Both the position numbers and the translations under genes were made by a program. Under the pieces are notes generated by a model. That model saw only the letters and a program-made list of their open reading frames with translations, was not told where the DNA came from and did not search any database. 64,000 nucleotides of DNA from Amoebidium appalachense. Its lineage: Eukaryota > Ichthyosporea. The stretch lies in assembly GCA_963693365.1 (NCBI GenBank), contig CAVNZM010000003.1:10726001-10790000 (forward strand). The letters run 5' to 3'. How positions within the stretch are numbered: the stretch's first letter is position 1; each line of letters opens with the position of its first letter. Below are positions 1 through 12,117 of this stretch, piece after piece.

Positions 1-256
1 GGAGCAAAGAGCAAAAAGAGCTTGGTCATGTGTGTGCTTTGTGTACACAAAAGCTCCCCATGACCCACACATGTCAACCAACCAACATTCCCACACCCAC
101 ACCGGTCCATTCATTCGTGAACCCTTCATCCCCCATCCCCACCCCTCTTACTACCCCAGCCCCGAATACACATACACACAGGCACAACCCCCTCTCCTCT
201 CTGCCCCCCCCCCCCCCCCTCCCCCCCCCTCCCCCCTCCCCCCCACACCCACATAC

Positions 257-1143
257 CTGACAGGCCCTTCTCCAACAGCCACATAATCCACATGTTTTCC
301 ATCCGCCGCCACCACCAGCTGCCCCCCGTCATTGAACTGCAACCAAAGGGACCTCCCCAGTACCCTAGTTGCCCACCCAACCCGCTCCAAAAACACAACC
401 GACGCCTTTAACGGGTCGAACTCAACACCACCCGCGGCCCGCGACCCGTTTGCAACACCACCCCCGCCACCGGCCGAAACTGAAGGGTCGAAACCGTATG
501 CAAGAACACCCCCTGTTTCACCGGCTCCGTCGTTAATATTGTTGTGGGCGCCTGGTTGTGACGCAACCCCAGAGTGCGAAAATCGGGAAGACGACGCGCC
601 ATGTAACCCCCCGGAGTGCGAAATTCCGGTTGACCGGGATTGGAAACCCGACAATAGCGTGCTTGTACTCGTTCCGTGGGAGGAAAATGTGCGGATTGAG
701 GAGGCGGGGGTCGGGAGATAGCCGTGGAGGCTGAGACGGGTGGGCGCTTGCATATGGGGGGGTCTGTTGGCCCCCGGTGGGCCCAGTTTTTCCGCAAGAA
801 CCCCATTTGCCAAATTTTCCGTCTGGGCGGTTTGATTTTCCGTCTTTTCGTTGTTTTTGTCTTTGGCATTGGGGGGAGTTTTGCGGTAGGCATCCGGCCG
901 ACGGGATATGACAACGGGGAAACAGTTTGAATTTACGCGGCCTTCCAACACGCCCTGCTGGGGGTTTTTGCTGTTTGACGCGTAAATTTCAAGGACCCCC
1001 CTCTCTATGGCCAGGCAGAGGGCGCGTGATTCACGCGCGTGCGATAGGAGGGTGTTGACGTGTGCGGGGGCGTCACTTGGGGTTTCATTGTTGAAATTGT
1101 AGGCGTTCCCCTGCGTGTCGATTACTGAAATGTCCCACTCCGT

Positions 1144-1215
<72 letters not shown>

Positions 1216-2263
1216 GGGGGGAGGGAAGGGAAGGGAAGGGAGGGAGGGGAAAAGGGGAGGGGAGGGGAGGGGAGAAGGGGGGGGGGGGGGGGGGGGGGGG
1301 TAGATCGGTGTTGAAAGCTTAGCTGGTCCGTGTAAATCGTGTTGGTCGAACGGATATTTTTAGCAACTGAAAAGCAAAGGGCAGTTCCATTTGCCAGCGA
1401 ACAGGAAACAGAATTCACTATCGGAAACTGTGCATGTGAATGACAGCAGAGATGGTAGTGATGGTGGCAATACCCCCTTCCCCTCCCCTCCTCCCGCTCC
1501 ACCTCTGTAGAGAGGGAGAGGGAGAGGGGAGAGGGAGAGGGAGAGGGAGAGGGAGAGGGAGAGGGAGAGGGAGAGGGAGAGGGAGAGGGAGAGGGAGAGG
1601 GAGAGGCAGAAAGCGAGAGAGAGAAAGGGAGAATGACAACAAACAACCGCCACCAACAATCAGTGAAAGCCAGAAATAAAGCCGTGAGGAGATTAGCGAA
1701 TAGCACACATTTATAACTCGATATTAACAAGGCACACACGTACATCTGGGGGCGCCAACATAATCATCCCCCCCCCCCCCCCCCCCTCCCCTCATTCTGA
1801 GAAAGAGAAAGAGAAAGAAAAACGAAAAAGAAACCAAACCAGCACCACTACCAAATATGAAAGCCAGAAAGCTCAGCCAAAGAACGCAAAGAACAGACTC
1901 GCTCTTATGATAACTATACCCACACGTGCTTTTAAGGTTGTCAACATCATCACATACCCCCCTATGTTGTTATCGCGTGGTACTATGCGCACACGTGCCG
2001 TGTTGTAGAATGCAGCTTCAAAGTCCCCCGGGGGTCCATTTTCCATCAGCATACACTTTGCCTGGTCCGAGAAATACGTCACCTGCACAGGGAAGGTTGT
2101 GTGTGTGTGTGTGAAACGCGCGGGGGGGGGGGTTCGATTTCGGAAAGCAGTCAGAACATGCAGATTGAGGAACCCCCCCCCCCCCCCCCAAAAGCCCCGC
2201 CTTTGCGTTCTCCTGCCAATACATGCACACACGGCCAATAACCTCTCCTACCTCGTCATTAGG

Positions 2264-2311
<48 letters not shown>

Positions 2312-2889
2312 CACCCAGACCTCCCCCCACCCCCCCCACCCTTTCCCCTCCATCCCAGCGCACCTTGGGTATGCGTGACCTGATCAACCCCACAATGATT
2401 GCAGCACATTTGTATTCTTTGTTGTAACCCCCCCCCCCCCCCCCCCTTCCCACCCCTCCCCAAATCTTCCAACACGCACACACACGCACACACACACACA
2501 CACACCAACCCACCTTTGGTGTGCGTGACCTAACCAGCTCCACTATGCTTGCCGCATACTTGTACTTCTTGTGGTAGACACTAGGCAGACCCTTCAGCAG
2601 GTAGGTGCGCACACGCGGTGCCCCCTTCCCCTTGCCCCCTGCCTTTTCCTTCGTGTGCTCCTCCACACGTATCTGCCAAAAACAAACACAACCCTTGTAA
2701 AACACCCACCCATCCGCCTCCGGGCTCCACCCCCCCCCCCCCCCCCCCCCCCCCCAGCGCGCCCCCCGGGGCAACTTTTTGCATCCCCAGCTATCCCTCC
2801 TCTATTCTAAAGACCTGTTGTCCGCCGCCAAAAATAATGTGCAAAACCGTAAGTAACTCAAATGCCTTTACGTTGCGTACATTATTTGA

Positions 2890-2924
<35 letters not shown>

Positions 2925-3882
2925 CTTCCCCCCTCTCCATCTTGTATCCATTCCGTTTACGTGAAATAGTGAGCCACGTGACCCTGACACATGCCACAAT
3001 AACAATAACTGGGCGGAAAGACACAGGATGATCGATAAATTTGGGTTGCTACCCCCCCCCCCCCCCCCTCCATTTTCTTTCCCATCGCTGTGTGTGTGTG
3101 TGTGTGTGGGTGTTTGCTTTTGCACACTCATGGCACGTGCAAGGGTGCGTGCAGGTGGGCCACCGGGGGAGGAGGGGGTGGGAGGCGGAAAGGGGGGAGG
3201 GGGGAGGGGAAGGAAACACAAACCGACAATCCATCTGCCGACACAGTAAACACCTCCGTGACCACTCCCTTCTTCAAAAACTCCAACCGGATCCCTCCGG
3301 CGCTTCCCGCCCCTCCCTCCTCCTCCGACGACAAAACAGTCACGACGGACCTTTCCTTTTTCTGCGTCAACGGTTGCAGACGGTACGTACACAGAGGCTT
3401 CAACCCCCCCCCCTCCTCCTCCCCGCCCTCCCTCCCCTTCGCTCTCTCCTCCTCCCGTCATCCCCCCTACGGCGTCACTGATGCTGTTCACGCCGCTGAT
3501 ACCAACACCAACACCAACACCAACACCAACACTAATCTCACCGCGATGGCTGGAAACAAGAGAGCCAAAAGCTGAAACGGGTGCCGAATGTTGTTGTTTT
3601 TGTTGTTGTGGAAGTGGTGGTAGTGGCTGATTGTGCGGAAAAACCCCTGCCGAGGCCGGGTGAAAATTCTGTTGGTGCCCCCCGTTTGAATTATGTTGCT
3701 GGTGAAGGACCCCGCCGGAAAGTTGCGGGCGGTGGGAGTGGCCACTTGAGTGGGCGTGGGACCCGTGCGTTTGAGTGGGGGCGAACCCTTGACCTGTGTG
3801 TGTGTGCATGATAGGTGAACGATGGGAGAGTGGGATGGGGAAGGTTCCGTGTGAGACACGTGTTTGTTTGTTTGTTGTTGTT

Positions 3883-3938
<56 letters not shown>

Positions 3939-4126
3939 TGTGTGAGTTGGGGCGGGGGGTCACACACACGCAAAGACACAAAGACACACACACACACATG
4001 GACACACAGGCAACGGGGTTTCTACCATGCCTGCCGCTAGACAGTTAGAGATGAGAACATAAATGTTCTGCCAACCTTTTGTTGACCACAGCCAAGCTGT
4101 TTGCAGCACAACTAGGTTATATACAC

Positions 4127-4208
<82 letters not shown>

Positions 4209-4943
4209 GGTAATTGTAACAATCTACCCGTGCATGTTTGCTGACTCATGACTCTATGAGAGATTGAGAGAGGGAGAGATGGGGGGGGGGGGGGGGGGGA
4301 AGGAGGGGTGGTTGGAGAGGAAAGGGAGGAGAGAGGGGAAGGTGGGTTGGAAAGGAAGGAAGGAAAAAAAGGGAGGACAGGGGGGAAGGGGGGGGGGGGG
4401 GGGGGGGGGAGGGGGATTTACCCGACAATGCATTAGAGGGACACCGACATTGGCTGTCCGATGCCGTTTGTGCCGGGCAGCCCGAATGGCCCTGATGGAA
4501 CCCCCCGCCAAGGCCCAAATGCTGCATATTGAGCCCCCCTGCCAAATTTTCAGACTGCAGCGACACTGCAGATGGATACGAGGACAGTCCGTAGCCTAGG
4601 CCGTTGGTGTGGAATGCATTCACGCCCTGGTATGAGAGAGAAGAGTCAAAATAATAATAACACTCTAAAGAAAGAGAGAGGGAAAAGAAGAAGAGAAAGA
4701 GCGAGAGAGAGAGAGAGAGAGAGAAAACAAGGATTGGAAAATTAGATCATATGCTATTATGTTGCTTTCAATTCAGAGACGGGATGTTAGGACAGAAAAA
4801 AGGGAGGAAGGGATGCAACACCGACCACGGAAGGGTAGTCGCGGGTTGGGAGGAATGGTGCAAGAACTTGGTAAAGGGGGGCATGCTTAATTGTGTATTT
4901 GTCTGTGTGCGTCTCTGCCAGCATACATTGCACAGGTGCGCGG

Positions 4944-4977
<34 letters not shown>

Positions 4978-5925
4978 AGGAGGAATAAAGAATGCTGTAC
5001 GCAGCAAGAACTACATAATTCAACTCACCAAGGGAGCAGCATACATAGCGCTTACATGCAAAAAAGAACACGCGCATGCGCGCTGTGTGTGTATGTAAAG
5101 TGGAAGATGGATGGGTGAGTGGGTTGGTGGTCGTGGTGGTGGTGGTGGTGGTGGGTGGGTGGGTGGGTGGGTGGGCGGGTGGGGGGTCGGGGGGGGGGGG
5201 GGGGGGGGGGGGGGGGAGGGGACACGTACAGACACAGAGGGAGGAGCATGCATGGTGCAGTGAGTCCTCGGTCCCTGCAGCAATGCCTCCAGGCACCGCT
5301 CACACCCAGCCTGCAGCCCGACCCCATGCCCATGGCCCGACCCGGTCCACTGCTGAACCGGCCCAGAACTCGGCACACCCCCACTGGCCCTGTCCATAGA
5401 ATAGGCCCCTGTTCCGTTTTCCGAGTATCCGTGGGTGGACGTGTTTGTTGGTTGTGGTGGTGGAAGCGGCGGTTGTAGTGGGTGTGGTTGTTGTTGTTGT
5501 TGTTGTAATTGTTGGGACGGGTAGGAGGTTCGTTGGTAGTGTTGCTGTTGCTGTTGGTAGTGTGGCGGCATTGGTGCTTGCGGTGGAGGGGTTTGTTGTG
5601 AGGGTGAAATTTGAGGTGACGGCGGTGGGGGCTGGGCTTGTTGTAGCTCCTTGAGAGGCGGGCGGATGTCTTTCAGCCAGGTGCTGGCGTGGGGGTTATT
5701 GTTACCCCCCTTGAAATTTTCGGAGGGAGGAGGGGGGTTCTTGCTGCGATGGGTCTGTCTTGAGGCGTTTGGTTGGAGGAATGGGTGCCGCGCAACTTGC
5801 TGCAGGCTAAGACGCTTTGTTGGGTTCTGCAGGGTTTGAAATTTCAAGGGGGTAACTTGCCAGTATAGGGGGGGGGGGGGGGGGGGAGACAGAAAGAGAG
5901 AGAGAGGGAGATAGATACGTATGGA

Positions 5926-6009
<84 letters not shown>

Positions 6010-6201
6010 AGAGGTCTTTATGTTTCAGCGCACCTATTTCTTGAAACAGAGTAAAGGCGAAAGGACAAGGAGGAGGAGGAGGTGGTCGTGACCTATTTCT
6101 TTTCTTTTATTTTTTATTTTTAGTTTTTATTTGGTGGTGGTGATGGTGGTGGTAGTGGTAGTGGTAGTGGTGGTTGGTTGGTTGGTTGGTTGGTTGGTTG
6201 G

Positions 6202-6247
<46 letters not shown>

Positions 6248-6811
6248 CCGTTTGTAGCAGTAGGGAAATGAGATCCGAAGCCTCGGGAGACAATGTGTCC
6301 GGGAGGGTGTATTCTGCGCGCGTAACCTTGTCGAAGGTCGTCTTGATCTTTTTGCTCTGCACATAACAGAGAAAGGAGATGAGGCATGATTATCAACCTT
6401 TTCAAAACAAGATGTTTCTCTTTGTTTTTGTTTTTGGGTTGGTGGCCATTGCAAGGCAAGGGCAGGCATCGGGACTTGGGGGTTCGAGGATGAGTTAGAG
6501 AGAGAAGGGGGAGAAGGTAGGGGAGGGGGGGGGGGGGGGGGGGGGGGGGGGCATGTTAAGGGAGCGCTTGCGTGCTCCTATGCAGCCAAAGAGTGTGTCT
6601 GGCATCACAAACACTACAACCGGTAACAATACAACCTGTCCGTTAGAATACGTCGGGCAAAGGGAAGCAGTCAAAACAAGACACATCGAAAACGAAACAA
6701 AGTCAAACAGAACACTACAGGAAGGGGAAAATCCCAGAGAACGAATCGCACAACAGAACCAGCCTACTGTGGCTATCTTCCCGTTTACTCGAACGCCAAA
6801 CCGACAGACAG

Positions 6812-6886
<75 letters not shown>

Positions 6887-7360
6887 CACGGCAGACACAC
6901 GCGCGCACACACATCCGGACACCCACCTGCCCATCCACACCTGTAAGCTACCGAAATGGAATAATAAACCACACCCATCAGCTACAAAGAAGTTTTCAAA
7001 GGAAGGCAAGCGGAGCGACAAACCGGGAGGAGGGGGCAAGGAAGAAGGGTGGAGAACCAGTGTTTGTGTATGTGAGTGTGAGTGTGAGTGTGAGTCTGTG
7101 TGCGCACGCGTGTGTGTGCACACTCGCGTGTTGGGAGGGGGGGGGAGGGGGGAGGGGGAGGGGGGGGGGGGGGGGGAGTAGTTTACGTCGAATGGTGGTT
7201 TGCCGACAAGCATTGTAAAAATTATGACCCCGAGAGACCACAGATCTGACTCCAATCCGTGGGGTCTCCGTGACACTATCTCCCTGTACGTGTAGTGTCA
7301 GAAGGAGGGGGGGAAGGGGGGGGGGGGGGGGGGGGGGGGGGGGGTGAAAGAAAACAACGG

Positions 7361-7417
<57 letters not shown>

Positions 7418-8358
7418 TGGGGAGGGGAGAGATGCCGAAGATGAGAGAGGAAGTTGTGCCGCGCAACCAGATTGAAAGCATTGTTGGAAGAGGAAGAGGA
7501 AAGGGGGGCGGGAGGGGGGGGAGGGAGGGAGGGGGAGGAGGAGGAAGAGGAGAAGGGGGGGGTGGAGTGGGGTTTGGGGGAGGGGGGAGGGAGGATTGTG
7601 AGATAGATTGTCGTTGCTCTTCATAACGAGTGAGGTAGGAGTGAGACTGTGAGAGATGGACACATATATCGAGATATCGAGCCAGCCCATGGGTCGCAGG
7701 TGCATTGTTGGAACAATCTGTGTGTCTGCCTGTAGTGTAACAGTATAAGGGGTGCACACAAGTGATATGGTGGCGTGAACGGGTGCAGTCACATAAGAAC
7801 ATAAGCGGGCTACACTCCAAAAACAGAACAAAAAAGAACATCGAGGGCAGGGGAAGGGGTAGGGAGATGGCGGAGAAACGGGGAGGGGGGAGGGGGGGGG
7901 GGAGGAGGGGGGGGAGTTGGGTAGGGACCCAAGAGAAATCAAAACCGCCGGGTTTAACAGCTGAGTTGACCGGTAAGAAGGGGGAGAGAGCGGGGGGAGA
8001 GGGGAGAGGGGGAAGCGGGGGGGGGGGGGGGGCAGGGTTCTCACGGAGCAATGAAGTTTGGTGTTCCACACATGGTCATGTGCTTGTCCCCTGGTTGCGC
8101 CAATCGTGTGGCCAGGCCAAAATCGGCAATTTTCTGCGGAATTGGACTTTCGTCAGAACATAACCTCCGATCCTTATAACTTGCCCTATTTCGTTGTCTC
8201 TCCCTTCCCCAGTCTGCTATTGGGATAAAGGCTTAAAGCTTTACACATGCCTCCTCCATGCAGGTTTCGAGTATGTAGAAGTGTGTCAGACAATGGCAGA
8301 ATGAGTGTTCAGCTTCTTTGGCTCAACTACATAGGTAGCAAAAACAAATATAAGGTGC

Positions 8359-8399
<41 letters not shown>

Positions 8400-8943
8400 A
8401 GTACAACCAGAAGGCACGGCAGATAAGAGAGCAACACTGGAGGGATGGAGTGATGGAGGAGGCAAAACAAAGGTGAAGGTGTGTGTGTGTGTGTGTATGT
8501 GTGTGTGTAGGAGGATTGGTTGGTTGGTTGATTGACTGTTCGCTAAGCCTTTGGTGAGGGAGGAGATTCGTGATCACAGACGTACGTTTGTGTCTCTGTG
8601 GTGGTGATGGTGGTATAGAGCAGGGAGGAAAACAAGGAGAAGCAAAGGGGGAGAAGTTTTTAAGGAGAGGTTCGAAGGGAATAGAAACGGTTACACGGCA
8701 CAAAGTAAAAGGCATTCAAGCTGGAAAACGCAACGCACAGGACACACGTCATGTATCACATACAGGCCCAAAACACACAGGCCCAAAAGCGTTGAGGAGG
8801 AAAAGAGAAACGGGGGAATGGCAACAGAGATCCAACTGCGTTCATCTTTTTTGTTCGGAAGTGTGCTTGTGTTTTCACTGGAGAGAAAGGTACACGAAGG
8901 AGGAAATTAGGCAGGACCAAGCAAGCTGTAGTGACGGTATGGA

Positions 8944-9011
<68 letters not shown>

Positions 9012-9185
9012 AGGTAACGAACCACGTCCATGTTTTTTGTCAGAAGCACGTTTGCCAGTTTCAGGTCACGGTGAATAATGTTGTATCCGTGTAGGTATTC
9101 TAGTCCTTTTACTATCTGCCCGACCATACGCCGTGCTTCATCCTCGCTAATGGGTTGACCACGGTCGCGTAGATATCTGCGTGGA

Positions 9186-9241
<56 letters not shown>

Positions 9242-9856
9242 CGGTGTGTGGTGGTGGTGGTGGTTGAGGGGGGGGGGGGGGGGGGGGGCGGGGTCGAATG
9301 TGTGCATGTGTGTGTTCGAGTGTGTGTGTATGCGCCCGCACGCGCATGTATGCTTGTGTGTTTAAAAGCGTGTGTGTGTGTGCATGTGTTGGGTAAACGA
9401 GTAGGTGAGTGGTTGGGTTGATGGTGAGGTTTGTGAAGTGGAACTGTGTGTGTGTGTGTGTGTGTGTGCAGGGAGGAGGAGGAAAAGGAGGAGAGGAGGG
9501 AGGGGAGGGGGGGGGGGGGGGGGGGGAGGGGGAGGGGCGAAGGAGTGGTCGAAGTAGGGGAGAGGTGGTACGAGGCACGTGTGGTCGGTGTGTGCAGGAA
9601 CAAAGCTATCGGGAATGCTTGGGATGACAGTCGCACTCTGGTAGGAGAAGAGGCATGCACCGGTCACGGTTGGAATAAGGGGGGTAACAAGAAAGGGCTT
9701 TAGCTGCAAGAAGAAGAGAGCACAGAAACCACGAAAGAGAAATGCGTGTATGTAGGTGCCTTTTTCGGGTGGGGGGGAGGGGGGGGGAGGGGGGAGGCGG
9801 GGAGAGCTTAGAAGAGGGGTGAGGGTGAGTGGTGGTGGTGATGGTGTCGTGTGTGT

Positions 9857-9907
<51 letters not shown>

Positions 9908-10425
9908 GGGGAGGAGGAAGCTCACGCTCCCACGTGTGCACATGCAGCAAGAGCATCTTTCTATTAATGGGCCATGCAAACAATGAGAGAGAAACACACA
10001 ACAGTGCCCCACCTGTGAAGCTCGCCGCTCTCGCACATTTCCAACACGAGATAAACGTAGTTGGAGTCTTCAAAGTAGTTAAACAGCTCCAAGATGGAGG
10101 GATGTTTAAGCTGGCAGTGAATCTCCACCTCGTTCTTGACTCGTTTGACCATTTTGGCAGCTCGCATGGCCTCCTTGTCAATCTGCATTGCAAGATGGGC
10201 GGCAAAGATGTATGAGAAGCTGCCATGAGGGTGTGTGCTAGATGAAACGAAGAGACACACGCAGGAAAAGCACGTGTGCAGGGTTGTGCCAACACGTGCT
10301 TGTGACACATACGTACCCTTTCATGGATTAAAGAGCCTGCCATGTGCGCACAGAGAGAGCTGCAGACACACACACACACGCACGCACGCACACACACGCA
10401 CGCACGCACGCACGTACGTGCGCGC

Positions 10426-10465
<40 letters not shown>

Positions 10466-11080
10466 AGAGAAGCACTCACACACAAGCACAGAAAGCCGTG
10501 GTTGCTAAAGCCGTAACAAACACAGAGAAGAGCAGACTTACGCAATGGCACACACATGCACCAGTACGTGTGTGCGCACGCACACGCGCACACAGAAGGG
10601 AGGAAGGGAGGGACGGGGGGGGGGGGGGGGGGGGGAGACAAGGAAGGAGGGAGAAATGGAGAGCGAGCTGGCAAAATAGAGAACATAGAAACTGGTGGTG
10701 ATGCGAGCATCCAACTAACACACAAACGCGACTGCTAAACGGTCAGTGAGAGATTGAGAAAAGCAAACGGTGGGCAAGCGGAAGTAAAACACTAGAAACA
10801 TTGAAACAACTGAAAGAACACAGTTCGTGCGAAAGTAAAGCAATTACAGAACACGTTGCCCAGCTACAGAAACAAACAACTCACTACACATTAAGTCATT
10901 CCAGGAGAGCTGTCTTACCATTTTGATGGCCACCTCAAGGCCGGATGTTTTACATCTTCCCCTGTACACGCACGCATAGGAGCCTTTCCCCAAAAGGTCA
11001 AGAACTTCATATGCGTCGATGCTGCTCCCAAGCGAGGCCTTCGCCCCCACCCCTCCACCTTTCCTCGTGGTTGGTTCCAT
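257..11080 (-). CDS. PLK4: Polo-like kinase 4 (PLK4/Sak), 3' end beyond window
   Basis: Serine/threonine kinase that triggers centriole/basal-body duplication. Exons in transcript order: 11080-10919, 10182-10013, 9176-9023, 8133-8045, 7283-7187, 6356-6249, 5826-5230, 4626-4422, 3793-3224, 2672-2514, 2082-1958, 1144-257. All junctions are GT-AG and phases agree except within exon 9. Visible kinase motifs: [16 protein letters not shown] (Lys53), HRDLKLAN (about 146-153), DFGLATR (about 166-172), T-loop [13 protein letters not shown]. Exon 2 carries the PLK4-typical stretch [17 protein letters not shown]. Exons 7-9 are a Q/P/G/H-rich linker. The cryptic polo box runs from late exon 9 through exon 12 ([38 protein letters not shown]). 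The C-terminal polo box is near the end of exon 12 ([19 protein letters not shown]). Exon 12 ends at a GTATGT donor, so at least one more exon lies off the left edge. Exon 9 is one base out of phase at a G10 run (3404-3413). About 1,108 residues are recovered. Confidence 0.95.
1145..10918. repeat. Microsatellites and homopolymers in PLK4 introns
   Basis: Introns of 180-1000 bp are mostly simple repeat. Examples: (TG)n then G run at 1146-1214, (GAGAGG)n at 1510-1605, (CA)n at 2264-2304, C33 near 2892-2924, (TG)n at 3888-3937 and 4143-4205, (TG)n at 5933-6008, G41 at 6204-6244, (CA)n at 6811-6884, (TG)n at 7362-7414, G run at 8361-8397, (TG)n plus G run at 8947-9010, (TG)n at 9189-9240, (TG)n plus G run at 9849-9906, and CA/CG-rich DNA at 10368-10460. 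On the coding strand these are mainly C and CA tracts. No other gene is seen in these introns. Confidence 0.9.
2361..2427 (-). pseudogene. Decayed partial copy of PLK4 exon 10 in intron 10
   Basis: On the minus strand this stretch reads [20 protein letters not shown], closely matching [20 protein letters not shown] at the end of PLK4 exon 10 (2514-2580). The donor-side bases are kept (AAG followed by GTGCG). Upstream it runs straight into a long G run with no acceptor AG, so it should not be spliced in. I interpret it as a diverged tandem duplicate of the exon's 3' end. Confidence 0.8.
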
Positions 11081-12117
11081 TCTTCAGTGTGAAAAGGTGT
11101 GCTTTGTACACATGGTTTCAAAAAAAGGGGGGGAAAAGGGTGGTAAAGGAGAAGTTCAAGTTCTTGTTTCCCCCGAAAAAGTTCTAAGCTGTACTGCTTG
11201 AAAAAATAAGCCCTACGGGCCCGGTTGTAAAGCAGCCATAGCTGTGCGGGAAGAATGAAGGGGAATAAATGTATCGGTTGACACGCTCGATTCAAAAAGA
11301 GCCTCCTATTGTAGATATTGATTAGTAATGTGAGCCCAGAAATCACCAAAGTACCATAATTGTAGTGAACAAGATCAATATGGGTCACACTGAGGGCCAC
11401 CCTCCTCCAGGTATAGTCTACCACCAAAGTTGCGCAAAAATAAAGCGGAAACGTTGATTGAACGTGCACTGCTTCTGGTAGAATAGTGGGCTCAAACTCG
11501 GTGCCCTAATTCTCTTTCTAACGTAAAAATTAGTGGTTCGGGCAAATGACATGCACGCACACGCTGTTCTTCGAACACCGGCGAGAAATAACTTCTGGCG
11601 GTCAGTAACCGTTTCGATCTGCGTTTTGAAATGTGCGCGCACATTTTCTACCCAACCATTTGATTGGTGACACACTGACGCTGCAATCAGATTGTCTTAA
11701 AATCACGCCTTTGATTAGCCATGGCTCAATATTGTCATTGAACGTCATGAGCGGCAGCTCTTGTTGTTTTTTCGCTTTCACGCTTTGTTGTTTGCATGTG
11801 TCCTGTAAACATTCGCTTCAGGAACCGACAGAAACTTCAATTTAGACTGCTTCTCCTAAGCATGCTGTACAGAAAGCAATTAACATGCAAAAGATTGAAT
11901 CTATTTTTCTTCCTGAGTTCAATCGTTAGGTAGGATCTGCAGTCACTAGAAACCAAAGCACCTTCTAAAAACCGTTATCAATTGTTGTCGAGTACACTGT
12001 TGACTGTTGCGTAAAATATGTCTTTTGTGAATTAAGGCACTTCAAGGGACATATACATTCAAAGGCGAGATTTTACACCTATGTACATACTATGATAGAC
12101 TGGCGTGGGGTTTGGAA
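11081..12117. other. Divergent intergenic region, PLK4 / acetyltransferase
   Basis: About 1.04 kb separates the PLK4 start (minus) from the acetyltransferase start (plus). It is mostly unique, fairly AT-rich sequence without long simple repeats, unlike the introns. It may hold both promoters, but I see no clear TATA box, and open frames here are short and unconvincing. Confidence 0.5.
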
